Shown piece by piece: positions 47,000-59,174 of a stretch of 64,000 nt of DNA (position 1 is its first letter; the number at the start of each line of letters is the position of its first letter). Origin of the DNA: Gnetum montanum (taxonomy: Eukaryota > Streptophyta > Gnetopsida > Gnetales > Gnetaceae); the NCBI GenBank assembly GCA_015680685.1, contig MNCI01021399.1, forward strand, positions 538,798 to 602,797. Direction: 5' to 3'. Below the pieces are notes generated by a model. That model searched no databases. It was not told where the DNA came from and saw only the letters and a list, made by a program, of their open reading frames with translations. The position numbers and the translations under genes are program-made.

Positions 47000-47600
47000 T
47001 AGTATTAATGGTAAGGGCAATGATAGTGCTATACTTGTAACAAATCGACTTTGTAGATACATTTTAAAAGTAGATTAATTTTATTTGGTGCTTGTGCACA
47101 ATTACCATTTATCACTAATACAACAAAAAAAAAGAAAAAAGAAATCAAATATCCACATAAGTATACAATTATCAAATTAAATAATAATGGAACTTAACAA
47201 GGTACAACACAAAAATAAATAACCAAAATAGAAGTAAATGAAAATAAACAAAAAAATTGCAGAAACCAAAAAACAACCAAAATAAGAAAACAAAACACAA
47301 AATATGAAATAAAAGAAAAAAGAGATTTTTAATGGCAAGGGCAACGATAGTGCCATACCTACAACATTCATACAATCAACAAGTAAAATAATAATGCAAA
47401 TTAAAATTTACACCAGATAACATATATAAAAAAGTAACCAAAATACAAGTAAATGAAAATAACATATAAAAAATTTGCAGAAACTAGAAAAATAAACTAA
47501 ATAGTTAAATGAAACACCAAACATGAAACATAAAATAATAAAAGGAAAAAAAGAGAGTGTTAAAGGCAAAGGTAGAAACAATGTTGAACTAGATTATATA
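47000..47600 (+). repeat. A-rich repeated modules with AAGGGCAA(T/C)GATAGTGC marker
   Basis: The marker appears at about 47008 and 47331, with a degraded form at 47561, each preceded by an AAAAGAAAAAAGAG-like purine run. AACCAAAATA(G/C)AAGTAAATGAAAATAA occurs in two modules (about 47221 and 47437). Probably an old duplicated, low-complexity repeat. Short minus-strand frames here are compositional. Confidence 0.55.
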
Positions 47601-49243
47601 TATATATATGTTAAGTGTATAGTCTTTGATAAACTTTGCACCCTAAGAATGGTTGATGAGTAGAGATGATCAATGAGAATAGAGGATCCCAAATGCAAAT
47701 GAAACCATCTTTTATTTGACATCCTCCATTTCACACTCATGCTCTTAGCCAAAAATTTTCCAATGCATAACTACAGGTTCTATAATTTTCTAAAGTAGTT
47801 CTTAAGGATTTGTGAGATTGTAGTTGGTATTTTCTAGGGATGCAATGGTTGAGAAAATTGAATATCTCTTAGGAGGATGTGTAGCAAAATTTGAAACAGG
47901 TAGTTAAGAAAAAGGTTTTAACACAAATATGATCTAATGTGGAAGACAATAAACAATTTTATTTACACCATATTAGATCTAATAAACTAGATGTATAAGC
48001 TCATTATCTCTCAATTATTATTGCCATCAAGTATCAAAATGATATTAGTGAGCTTTCTTTAATTTTTCATCATCTTAAAATTGAAAGTGGAAGATGGATT
48101 CAACTTCCCCAAGAAGAGTGCATTTGAAGGTTGTACTAATCATGAGCCCTTGAAGATGACTTATATGTGTTTCTTTCTTGTGCTATGACTATCCATTTAT
48201 GGCAATGTTATAAAGTTATAATAAAAAGCCTATATGATTTATTTTTGTTGCCCCCATTAGTGCTTGGTCAATTTGTAGAGTCTATCTTTTTTTTTCATGA
48301 AACTATAATATTTGTCCAATAAATCCTATAGGTCTTTGGAAGTAACAAAGTTTCATTTCATTTCATTTATAATTATCCTTGAACAAGAAAATTTTTCAGC
48401 CAAGACTTGAGTTTGAAATGGATAATGTAGAGCAGGAGATGGTGTCATCTACGTTCGAGATCTTCTTTTCTCATTAATCATCTTGAAGGTGTTATCTAAT
48501 CATCAACCATCCTTAAGGTGCTACCCTCACCATTAACAATATTTTCTTTCATTTGTATTTCGTGTTCTATGTTTTGTTGCACTAAGATCTAATGCTAAAT
48601 GCTTGAATAACATTACAATGGTTAAGAGATGACTAGAATTAATAAATATTTGTTAATATGCTATGAAAATAAATCAAATGATGATCAAAACATTAAAATA
48701 TGACTCCAAACGAGAGGAATCCTTTCCTTGTTCCTTTGAGAGTTTTTTCTTTTTTATTCTTGATGATCTTTGAGGATATTGTGATGATGTGAAAGCTATG
48801 AAATGTGAGGATTGAAGATTGAGAAATTATGAATTTGCGAATGTGAGATGATTCTCTTAAGGCTTTTAAATTTGATATTGATATGGAGGGCTTTTCAATA
48901 TGAGAGAAGCTTGAGTGGTTCATCAATCATGAAAGGAGGACTGTAGATATGAAATTCTTGAGAGTTTCATTGAGAGCTTCAATGCTCAACTATAGAAAAC
49001 ATCATAAGTAGTAAAACAATAAGAGAGAAGAAAAAACAAAATCACAGCAGTCATGGTTACTCACTATCACTCCCTTAGTCTTGCTGCTCCCTCACTTTCT
49101 TATTTGGTTTAAAGGCTCTTAACCTCTCTTTATAATAGGGGAGAGAGGCTTGGACCCTTTTTATGTGAATTTTATGCCCTTCTTTAAGAAATTTGTAGCT
49201 TAGACTTTATTTTCCTAACTTTTCCTTCATGAATGACTATAAT
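47601..49243. other. spacer without recognised features
   Basis: A short (TA)n run near 47606. No gene or element recognised. Confidence 0.4.
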
Positions 49244-50110
49244 TTATAACTCTTTTGACATGAAATATAAGAAAGATAACAATGACAAAATTAGGTATTG
49301 TGCTAAAAGTTGACACTTAGAAGTACTTTGCACCTCTTCTGTCTTAATGTCTTCAACTATTGTATACTGTGAACATACTATCCTTATTTTTTTATTTTCA
49401 ATAACTACTCTAGAAAATTTGGTTTGCTTTGTTTCTATAAAATTATAAGTATAGATAACGAATTGACATAGAGCTTTAGCTTCCAAGGGAAGTAGGTCAT
49501 ACTCTAAAAGTAATGTGGGATAAGGCAATTGCACTTTCACCTTCAATTTATCCAATTAAAGTAGTTTTTGTGTATTTTCCAAAGCCTATCAATTCTTTAT
49601 ACTATAGCCTAACCTTAATAATACACTAATACAACATTGTAGGATAAATGATAATCTTAAAATATATATCTTCTAACCTTCCAAGCTAATAATTGTAATG
49701 ACTTGCATTTATTTTTAATTACATGTAGAACCTTACCTCCTTTGGATATTTTTCCTTGATATAGTTATCCCATCTGTGGTTATTCACATTGTGGAGACCC
49801 AAATATTTGAAAGCCTTTACTATTATATTTTCAATTCTAAATTTAAAAATTTACATTTTGTGTACACTATATCATCAATTTATTTTCTCCACATTGACTT
49901 GGAACTCAAAAGCACCCTAGAAATTTTTCAAATTTCGTAACATATTTTGTATACTTTTTCTAAAAGGTAGAATTCACTTGTGGTGTGCTTTGTATACCAA
50001 TCTTGCAACTCATAACTAAAGAGACCGAAAAAGAGTTTATGGTAAAAGTCATCCTTGCCTTAACTCCAGTTTTGTTCAAGAATTGAAAATTATTCTCAGA
50101 GCTTGATCAT
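49244..50110 (-). pseudogene. LINE (non-LTR retrotransposon) reverse transcriptase fragment
   Basis: Read on the minus strand: LRQG(stop)LLP(stop)TLF near 50060 matches the RQGCPLSPTLF motif of LINE reverse transcriptases. FKYLGLHNVNNHRWDNYIKE (about 49813 down) is the later KYLG motif. Past frame changes, an open 103-codon stretch (49555-49244) begins KLKVKVQLPYPTLLLEYDLL, as in the C-terminal part of plant LINE ORF2. The YADD active site is not preserved and the 5' end is missing, as is usual for LINE copies. Confidence 0.75.
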
Positions 50111-52424
50111 GACTTCCTCGTACAGCTTTTGCATTAGCTTTTTGAACACTAAAAAATGCGTGGGTGTAAATTATAGCTCAAGAATTTTCTGTTGGGTTTT
50201 ATTACTGCCAGTATGCAATGTCGAAGTATAACTAGGTACTCAATGGCAAAGTAGTTCTACCTAAAACCAACTTGACACATTGCCCTTATATTATTAAATA
50301 TTGCATAAATGCAAGTCTGTGAACGAAAGTACTTCACAATTTAGCAAAGATATTGCTTACTGAAAGAACCTTTGATAGTTGTTCTGCTTGTTTTTAATCC
50401 CCTTTTCTGCATAAAAGTATTCCAATGCTGATTTCCGTCATTGGTCCAAGTTATTCTCCACATATATGTTTAGCCTTTGATAATTTTCTTGATGAATGGG
50501 AGTCCCTGCCATATAAACAATTTAGCCTACAAACCATCGAATCTACCGCTCTTAACTGTAACTCTTAAATAGATAACTCTGAACTCTTCAACAAATATGA
50601 CTTGAAAGAAAGAAAAGCCATATTCGATTTGTTTGATTGATTTTCTAAATGAAAAACACACAGAAGATGAGAACGTGCACCAGAAAATTTCATGATTCAT
50701 GATATCATAGAAACTAGTTTTGTAACCAGCTGAAGTCATGACATTCACTGTACTTAATAGACAGCCATCGTGGAGGTCTGCTCATTCAAGTTTCTTCATA
50801 ATGTATTGTTAGAAAGTTCAGTGCATTATCCCAAGCTTATTTTAATACAGAAGGAAAGCTTAGAACGCGTTTTTAGGATGATTCAGAACACCGAAATGAG
50901 CAAATTAGCAAACCTTTATGATTAAGAATGACGTCAGGCCATAATTAATTGCAACTTGAATTTATTCTGAACACCAAATGAATGCGAAAATTGAAGACAT
51001 GCATCCACTTGGAACTAAAACTTGGTTCAACAAGACATTCCTGCATTAGCATTTGTTGAACGGGTCTTTCTCATTGCCAATTCCAAGATTCTCCATGTTT
51101 TCTTGGGTCTTTATAAGCAAAGCCGGATGCTCGGAACCCCATTGCAAAGATTTCTGTTAGTCGTAAACAAGGGAAGAGGCAAGGCGAAGGTGCCATTTTA
51201 TTGAGACAAATGGACCAAACCCTTAAACTTTCAAAGCAGAAGAAGAAAGATCCATACTCGGACATAATATCTGCAAATTGGGGGAGCTTCTCTTGATATG
51301 GTAGTATCTCAGTAAAAACTATCATATGCTTTTCTTTATTTCAATAACATTTTGCTATAGTCAATACTAGTATGCATATACTTGGCCATTAAATTGTGGA
51401 ACATATATAGAAGTCTATTGATGCGTAAATCTTGGACACGCCAATACCTGTGAGAACTTGTTTTTGTTTTAGGAGACTATCGCCCATCGCCGAAGGTGCT
51501 TCCGGAAACTGGGAATAGTATGTGACAATAATAATAATAATAATAATGAAGCTAACTATTTCTAAAGTAATGTGAAATTAAAATGCTTATACGATAACCA
51601 AGGAAATTATATAATTATCAAAACCAATTTTTAGTAAATATTCTTGGCACACTCACTAGAGTTTAGCACTATTTACTAGTCCACTAATGAAATGTTCTTA
51701 ACCATATGTATAACAACATTAATGAAAATAAAATTTGTTAATAAAATGGTAGTAAAGATACACAATTCATATATCCTCGTAACATCAAACTTCAAGATTT
51801 TTTAATACACAACCTTTCATATGTCTGTAACATCAAACTTCAAGATTCTGCTATAAAAATTTAATTCCTCAAAGCTTAAACAATATGTGATCCCCTATGC
51901 ATTTCGTCACACACAATGCCACTCCAAAGCAACCACTATTTGAAATTTAAATACTTAAAATTGTATATCAGAAAATGGCACATTGCTGACAGCAGATGCA
52001 GTTACCGAATTTTAACAAGCAAAGCATAAACTAAATACTGGCCAATGGCAACGATGTTGTCACTAAGGATGAAACATCTTTGGCAGTGTTACCATACATA
52101 GAAACTTATACTTCCTACTGTGTTGCAAATGCAACAACAAAACTATATTTATCAGGGCAACGCAATGAAACAAGGCAACGCAACTTACAAGTTGAAGAAT
52201 GCAATATATTAGTATCTAAAAAAAATAAAAATGCTATGCTTTGAATTATAAAACAATGAAAGTTTAAGCATTTAAAAGAAAGTTCAAAATTAGTGCATAA
52301 AGTGATATAATGGCACAATGTACAGCAACATGTTTAAAAATGCTGAAAAATGTTAAATATCTCTAATGGAAAATGTCAAACTTTTTTGATATTGTTGTAT
52401 GTCGCTGAGATGCGGATGTGGTTG
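50111..52424. other. low-copy-looking spacer
   Basis: No recognised gene. Contains an (AAT)n microsatellite at about 51527-51548 and a small direct duplication (GTAACATCAAACTTCAAGATT at about 51780 and 51826). Confidence 0.4.
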
Positions 52425-52452
52425 CGGCCGTGCAGCCGTAGGTGCACGGCCG
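52425..52452. other. GC-rich perfect hairpin, 10-bp arms
   Basis: CGGCCGTGCA and TGCACGGCCG flank an 8-base loop in AT-rich surroundings. A frame of about 95 codons follows (from 52442), but no protein family is recognised. It could be a structured element in a promoter or leader; the context gives no function. Confidence 0.6.
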
Positions 52453-53082
52453 TCACGTTATTCATGACCATCCTGTTGACAACAAGAGGCTAAAAGATGG
52501 GTTGCATGTGGCAGAGAAAACAGAAGAACAAAATAAAACAGCCGCTACCGCTACACGTTTCAAAAAAAAGGTTAGCAACCAGACCCTCTATTGCCAATTC
52601 CAGAGATTGCTGTTTCTTGCTGCACCTGCTACTTGCCTGCCCTTTCCTGTTCATAGCGGCCCTACGGGAGAAACCAATGTCAACCGTCAGTGTCAACCGT
52701 CTGTTTGTGTAAACTGTCGTCAACTGTGTTAGTTAAAAGGAAGTTGATGGAGTTATGCACAGTTTTGACGGGTGAGTTTCAATGGAGATTTCATTCACAT
52801 GCGGTGGTAAATCTCTTCTATTCTGCCGTACCACATGGCATACGTTTTACATAAGTTCATGCATTTTTAACTGAATCCTATGCTTTTTATCTTATGGATT
52901 ATCAGAAGAATATGATGACAGATATACCTAATTAGTGCATTAACAATTGTGTCAAGTGAAACACGGCTGATTCTGTAACAATCATGGCCCATAACTACCA
53001 TTTTTCAAACGTACAAACAGGGCTCACAATGAACTTAACACCTTTCAAGTTTCAAATAAGGTTGGTTGTTTTTTTTGGTCTA

Positions 53083-53345
53083 CCGTTAATCACCATGAAA
53101 TTCAGGAGCATCTCCTCTGTGCCGCTCTAAGTTGTCTAAAGAATGCTCCCCTGGTCTTACGAAATGGTGTGGAAACCTTGAACTTTATCGTTTAAGTTTG
53201 ATGAGGTTAAAAACCATTTAAAGCTAAAAAAAATTGGATGATATTTTATTTCTTTAATTAAGGTGCTGAGAAGTGGTGGCAAAGAGAATTTCATGATAGC
53301 TCTGAACAGCTTCAACGAATTGGAGCATACACTTGTCGATGATAA
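53083..53345 (+). other. weak exon candidates upstream of 53521
   Basis: Two stretches with protein-like composition: about 53083-53190 (NHHEIQEHLLCAALSCLKNA) and about 53261-53340 (AEKWWQREFHDSSEQLQRIG). Both are bounded by AT-rich sequence but have no clean splice borders. They may belong to the gene suggested by 53521-53787. Confidence 0.3.
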
Positions 53346-53520
53346 TAAAGAATCTTACAAAACATAATTTAGTTGCATGATCTAGCTTCACTAGCTTATT
53401 GTTGATAATGGCTTTAACATGGGTGAGGTTGATCTCAACAAAGTCCTTTTGCTTATTTTTTCCATGGACGTATGATAAAAATATTATTTACTTACATTTT
53501 TAAAATTTGCGGGTGATAAT

Positions 53521-53787
53521 GAGAAGATGAAAAAGGCTGCAAAGAGTAAAGACCCCAAACATTCAAAGCAAAAGTCTGATGAAGAAGAAAAGGGCTATAG
53601 ACAATTTTACAAGCAATACCTGCAAAATTCAGCCCAGGATTTTGGACATGCAGGGACCGACAGCACAGAGAAAAGCAAAAGTAGAGCCGATAACAGTGCA
53701 TGCCTTCGCTATGTAGGGAAATGCTTTTCAAAATCCTGTGCAAAATTCGGGGAGGAAGAGGCCCTTCTCGCAACCATTGCATTTCTG
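53521..53787 (+). other. host-gene exon candidate, unrecognised
   Basis: Balanced codon content unlike its AT-rich flanks: a charged, Lys/Ser-rich start (KSKDPKHSKQKSDEEEKGYR), then ACLRYVGKCFSKSCAKFGEE and EALLATIAFL, ending at a plausible donor CTG|GTAATA (53788). Beyond the donor the frame drifts into hydrophobic, intron-like sequence. No family recognised. Confidence 0.4.
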
Positions 53788-55770
53788 GTAATACTACTAT
53801 TTTCTTCCTGGTTCAGGCTTATCTTATCAAGATACAATGATTATGAGGAATATTTGGCTGTTCATTTTCTGATTCAAAAAGCAAATTAGAGTTTTGCATT
53901 TTCTAATGGACTTTTATTTGGCTGTTGTACTAATTTTAGAATTCCTTTTATAGCCCTTTTTTCGTGGTACATAACTCAACATTGCCCATTGGAATTGTGA
54001 CTATATCTTATGACCTAGGTTTTCCATATCAAGACTCTTATCATTAAGCTAACACCTTATTGAAAATCCTAACCATGCATCAAAATTTACTTTAATAGAA
54101 GGAAATACATGATAAAATGATTTCTAGACCTCATCAAACCAAGGCAAATCATGCAATACAATTTAATTAACCCCTTTAAATAAATATTAGTGTGACTTAC
54201 AAACTAAGCAAGTTACATAGTTTACTAAATTTAGTCATGGATTCTCTATTGTTTCTAATTAGTATTTAATTAATATTGATTTTTAATATTTAAAAACTTG
54301 TGAATATATTAATTGATATTAACATAAATATCCCTATTAATACCTCTACAATAACATTTCACAATGATGTTAATGAGGTAGTAGCTCAAATGTTAATTTG
54401 CTAGCATTTCAACTAACAAATTATGAATTCACGCTATGTTGAGACATCAGTGTATTTAGGTTATACCTTTATCCTAAGCTTGGGTTTTAATGGCTTCATT
54501 TTCCATCATGAAACTTAAAAAATGCCATTAGAAGTTGTAATGGAAAACTACTCTTTAAATTAAGCAAAACTTTAAAAATTGAAGTAGATCTCATTTTATA
54601 TTCACTCAATTGAAGTTCTAACATTTGTACTAGGTTATAAATGAAATTCTATTAGAGAGAATGAGCCATACAAATAGACTTGGATTTTTATTTATAGTAC
54701 AATCTATTCACTTGGCTTGTAAGCTCAATATTTCCTTATTTGACAAGAATATTGTCAATACAAAGATTAAAAGTTATGTTAACAATTGGCTATAGTTAAT
54801 AAGAAAGATTCTTGATGTAAGGTTAGTTATGATAAATAATATGTGTCATCATTTTCTATTAGAATCTTTCTTCCTTACAATAGGTAATGTGCCAAAGCTT
54901 TCTATTACAACTTCAAATTCTTTTGATATTTTAAGTTCAAGTAAGGATGTTGAAATTAATGTAAACATGGTTAGAACTTGTACCATCCTCCCTATTAACA
55001 AAAATGTTTTCTCTTTATTTTTCAAAACATTAGTTGTAAGGTTGTATATTTGAGTAAACATCTCTAAAATTAGAAAGTCTTTCATTTCCATGTTGTTTTG
55101 GTGTTTTCTACTTTGTGTTAAGCATGTTATGCACTCTAAATTCTTTTTTCTTATTATTAATATTCTTTTTGGGATCTAATACCCTCTCTTAATAAATGTT
55201 TTGAGATATTAAATGTAGGTTGGTGTAATTAGTAATCAAAGATAATGTGAGTGCATTGATTTGGTGTAACCTTTGCATAGTAGTTTAAAATAGTAAATGA
55301 GTAAATAATTTTACAAGCATCACCACTCTATTGCCTCTAGAATTTTCATGTTGGATTTCAAGCCTTGATTCAAGCATGCATGGTGAATAATTTAGTCTTT
55401 ATATCATAGTAATACATGTAGTATATTAAAATTCTCTCCATAGGTGCAAATTGTTGTTCTATCCATGCATTATCCTTTTTACTATAAAGTTATAGTTTCT
55501 TATTTGTGTTTGGATTTGTTACTACAACTTTTTATTGCTTCAGTTTGATATAGCCTTTGTGATTACAGTTGAATATATGGTTTAATTTTCTATTCCTTTT
55601 CTTAATTTGAAGAGTTCCTAACTCACATTATTTCATCATACAAAAAACCTTGATATTGTATTTATGACTGTTGAGGCCAACCTCACCCATGCTAGGCATA
55701 GGGCCTTGACCAACAGTAACTAGTATTTTATTTTATTTATAATCCGAGCATTACTAAATTTAAGCATCAA
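53788..55770 (+). other. presumed intron, AT-rich
   Basis: About 2 kb of AT-rich sequence between the two exon candidates. It ends TTAAGCATCAACAG|. Near its end (55669-55691) lies a 23-base segment whose inverted copy is at 53418-53440. Confidence 0.35.
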
Positions 55771-56067
55771 CAGTTGCATGTTTCTAAATTACTGGGAAGT
55801 GAAAATGTTGCAAATCTGGGGTCAAAAATGCCGCAAGTTTTTGAATTGGTTGAGGAATGCATTAGCAGACCACCTTTAACTTCACAACTGGGGATACTAA
55901 CTGGCACAATTACAAAAACAAGAGGGATAAAATCCAGTAGATTAGTGGATGATGGTGATCCCCTGAAAGCTGTTGCAGGTGCTTTATTTCTGGCCTCTTT
56001 TTCATCTGAAACCAACAGGATTGTGTCTGCAGCAAAGATATTCTTAGGAAAAAGCAACAGAAATTAA
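55771..56067 (+). other. host-gene last-exon candidate, unrecognised
   Basis: A 98-codon frame follows the acceptor-like ATCAACAG and ends at TAA (56065-56067). Composition is strongly protein-like, with segments such as LGSENVANLGSKMPQVFELV, DDGDPLKAVAGALFLASFSS and SAAKIFLGKSNRN, and no low complexity. No family is recognised. It lies 240 bp upstream of the E4 LTR repeat, so E4 may have landed just beyond the gene's 3' end. A captured fragment is the alternative. Confidence 0.45.
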
Positions 56068-56307
56068 ACTTCAAGTTGCAGGAAAAGCTGCGTTACCTTC
56101 TTCTGCATCTGAATAAATCATAATGTTCCATAAGATAAATGCTTTAAACTGCAGTTTTCTCCATGGTGATTGTTTCCTGAAAATCAAAGTAAATTAAGTT
56201 TTCGGAGAACTTCCATAAGATGAGTGAAAATAAAACCAAAGTTGCTAAATGTACACCGGCATTTTATATTTTCTAATAACTGATTTTTGCGAGGCGCATA
56301 TTTTTCA

Positions 56308-57139
56308 TGAGCTATGACTGAGAATTCTGTTGTTGAAATTTGCTTAGAAATAATTTAGAACTGTAGAATAATAATAATAATAATAATAAAATCTCGACAT
56401 AAACCATAGATATTAACGCTTATTTTTTTTTATTTCAGGTTTCTACTTTGCGGTTGACGCGGCAAAGGCAACTGGCAGTTTAGGGTTAGGGTTTTCCCCC
56501 GCAGGGCCGCTATAAAGAGGAGGCAGAGCTAGAGTTTGCAAAGGACCATTTTTAGTTCTGCGACTAGCAAGGTGAGGCACCAATCAGGGCCTTCACTCGC
56601 TCTAGCAGTGCCTTCTGGCAACCTTTCTCTACGCCACGTACTCTAACAATTGGCACCCAGGGCCTTCACTTGCTCTAGTAGTGCCTTCCGGCAGCCTTTC
56701 TCTACGCCACGTACTCCAACAATTGGCACCAGAAACATCGATAGTGCTGGTAGGCAACAAATCTTGCTCTCTCTCTCCTGCAAGCCAGACGAGCAGCCAA
56801 TCTCTCTCTCTCTCCTACAGGCCCAACGAACAGCAACACAGGCTTCGTGTCAACCATAGACAACTTTTACAGTTTTCAATATTATTATTTGCATTTTATT
56901 TCGAATTATTTATTGTACTCTTTTACATTGCCTGAATTATTTAACTTTTCAATATTTTTATTAAATTTAAATCTTTTAATATTTTGTTTTAAATATTATT
57001 ATTGTTGTTTTTGTTACATGACCCTTTCCAACTGAGACTATTTTCGGGTTTCCGTACCCATACGGGAGGCACCCTAAGCTATAGTATCCTAAAACGAGTT
57101 TTCACAGGTGTTCGCATGTCCAAAATTTACACATCAACA
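56308..57139 (+). repeat. 5' LTR of E4
   Basis: Repeat TGAGCTATGAC ... ACACATCAACA. An (AAT)n run near 56369; a telobox-like TTTAGGGTTAGGGTTTT at 56479-56495; TATA box TATAAAG at 56511; a 73-bp tandem duplication (56586-56658, 56659-56731) that repeats AGGGCCTTCACT...AATTGGCACC. A possible primer site TGGCACTAGAAGGAGGG starts at 57147, seven bases beyond the LTR, with no tRNA I can assign. Confidence 0.8.
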
Positions 57140-57533
57140 CCCTTTTTGGCACTAGAAGGAGGGCAGTTTCTCAACCTTTTCTTTATTTTCCTTTTATGTT
57201 TCTTTTTTTTAAAAAAAATAATTATCAATTTTTTTATTACTGTTTATTTGTTTTTTTGCCTCCCTATTTTCAGTTTTATTGCTTTATTTTAGTTTCACTT
57301 TCAAATCTCCAAATTTATATTTTAGCAATCCTTTTGTTAATTTGTTTTTCTGAAATTTTGTTGAGGTGATTAAAATTATTTTACGTTTAATTTACTTTTC
57401 TGAAATTTTGTAGTTTCAATTTTACTTTTAAAAATAAAAAATAATAAAAATATAGCATTCAAATGTTTTTTTCCATTTTCATTCATTTTTCACAGTTTAT
57501 TAGCATTTTACATTTCTTATTATTTTTCATTTT

Positions 57534-59174
57534 ATGAATGACTTTTCTTACGGAATATCTCAACAAAGAACTCATACTCCTATCCCTAGTCAACTAGCTA
57601 CTCATCAATCTACTTTGAGAAAACAACGAGCTTCACTTTTTCCAAGTTCAATTCCTAAAAAACCTCGGACTAAGATGGCAGCCCATCAACCCCTGGCTCT
57701 CTTAGTAAAAAACCCTTTTAATTTTTATAACTACCAGGACATACCAAAATCCCTTCAGAACATAAATCTATTTTTCAATCCTACAACCTCTACGAATGAT
57801 GCCCGCCAACACATACAATGTTTTGAAACCTTATTAGGGATCCACAACATTGTACATAATGATGTGGCATGTAGAGTGTTTGTAACAACATTTAAGACCA
57901 AAGCAACCCAATGGTTTTTAATGCTCCCTGATGCCTCTATTAACATATTGCAAGAATTTAAAAACAAGTTTTTGAATCAATTTGACAAATTTACAAGCCC
58001 TGCTATCGCATCAAGAAACTTTACCAACCTAAGAAAGCTACCTGGGGAAAATGTTAGGGATTATAACCTTAGATTCCTTTATCAACTAGCCTATGTGCCA
58101 AATGAGATGTGACCACAACCAGATGGTATCCTCAACTTCTATCTCTCTACCATTAATCCATTCTTTGCTTATGCTATCAAATCTGATCCCAACATAACAG
58201 AAATACAAGGTGCAATGTCAAAAGCTGTGGAATTAAAGCAAATAAACCTTATGAACAGCATCCAAACCCAATTTGGGATGATGAGTGTTAGTAACTTTAT
58301 GCAATCAAACCCTCTACTCTTACCAACTTTTCAAACATCTAATGTCATGCCTCACGCTATTTCTCCTTTTCAACCAACTCAACCTTTAAGTAATTACTCT
58401 CAAGGCCCCATGTCATTTTCATTCTTACCATCCAACACTGGTTTGAATGATGACTAATCAAAATCCTTGATCCAATCCATTATAAACCCAAATGGGACAT
58501 CAAATTCTATTGAACCACCAACCCAGACCCAAGATCAGATGATCCAAATACTGACTTCACTACAAAAACTATCCAAAGAAGTGACCGAGCTAAAGAGAAA
58601 CAATAACAAAGGTCCTATACAACTAGAAAAACCAAGTGTATCAATCAATGATGATTATTGTCGTCTTCATAATACGAGGCAACATTCTGAAAAGACTTTT
58701 CCTCAATTCATGGAATTGTATGGTGACAATACCCAAGGGCAACAAAATAGGAAAACCCTTATCATGGTCCTTAATGTACCTCATGAGACAGAAAATGAAG
58801 AGGTTTCCTCATTAGAACAAGTTATGGTAGGCGACCCTAACCCACACAACACTCGTTACCGCAAAATTAGTGACATTATGAATGCTACACAACAACAAAC
58901 TAGGAACAATTCTTATACACCTCCAAACAGAAGAGTTTCTAGTCAAAACAATGCAAACAACCAATCCAGGTCATCCCAAGTTATTGCCCCACAACAACCA
59001 AATCCCCCTTCTACAGTTAGAAGAGTTCCATCTGAACAAGAAGCCAAAGATGAACATAAGAATTATGATTTGGTTGAGGACTTAAAAAGAGTTAAAGTCA
59101 ACATTTCGATGTATGACCTCCTACACTTTAACGAAATGAAAGAAGTGATTTGGGATATGGTCATATACCCATAG
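57534..59174 (+). pseudogene. E4 gag
   Basis: A single frame of 547 codons with only two internal stops (58110 and 58455). After a disordered start it contains NINLFFNPTTSTNDARQHIQ, KATQWFLMLPDASINILQEF and FTNLRKLPGENVRDYNLRFL, the retrotransposon gag core (about residues 60-190). A zinc-binding-like DDYCRLHNTRQHSEKTF near 58655 has Phe where the last Cys is expected. A Gln/Asn/Pro-rich tail follows. The two stops fit CGA to TGA and CAA to TAA changes. Confidence 0.88.

Noticed and set aside
46853-47375. Minus-strand membrane-protein-like frames
   Set aside because: Produced by A-rich repeat modules read in reverse (Phe/Leu/Tyr/Ile only).
56479-56495. Interstitial telomeric repeat
   Set aside because: Only about two units, present identically in both E4 LTRs at a fixed promoter position, so it is an LTR element and not a telomere scar.
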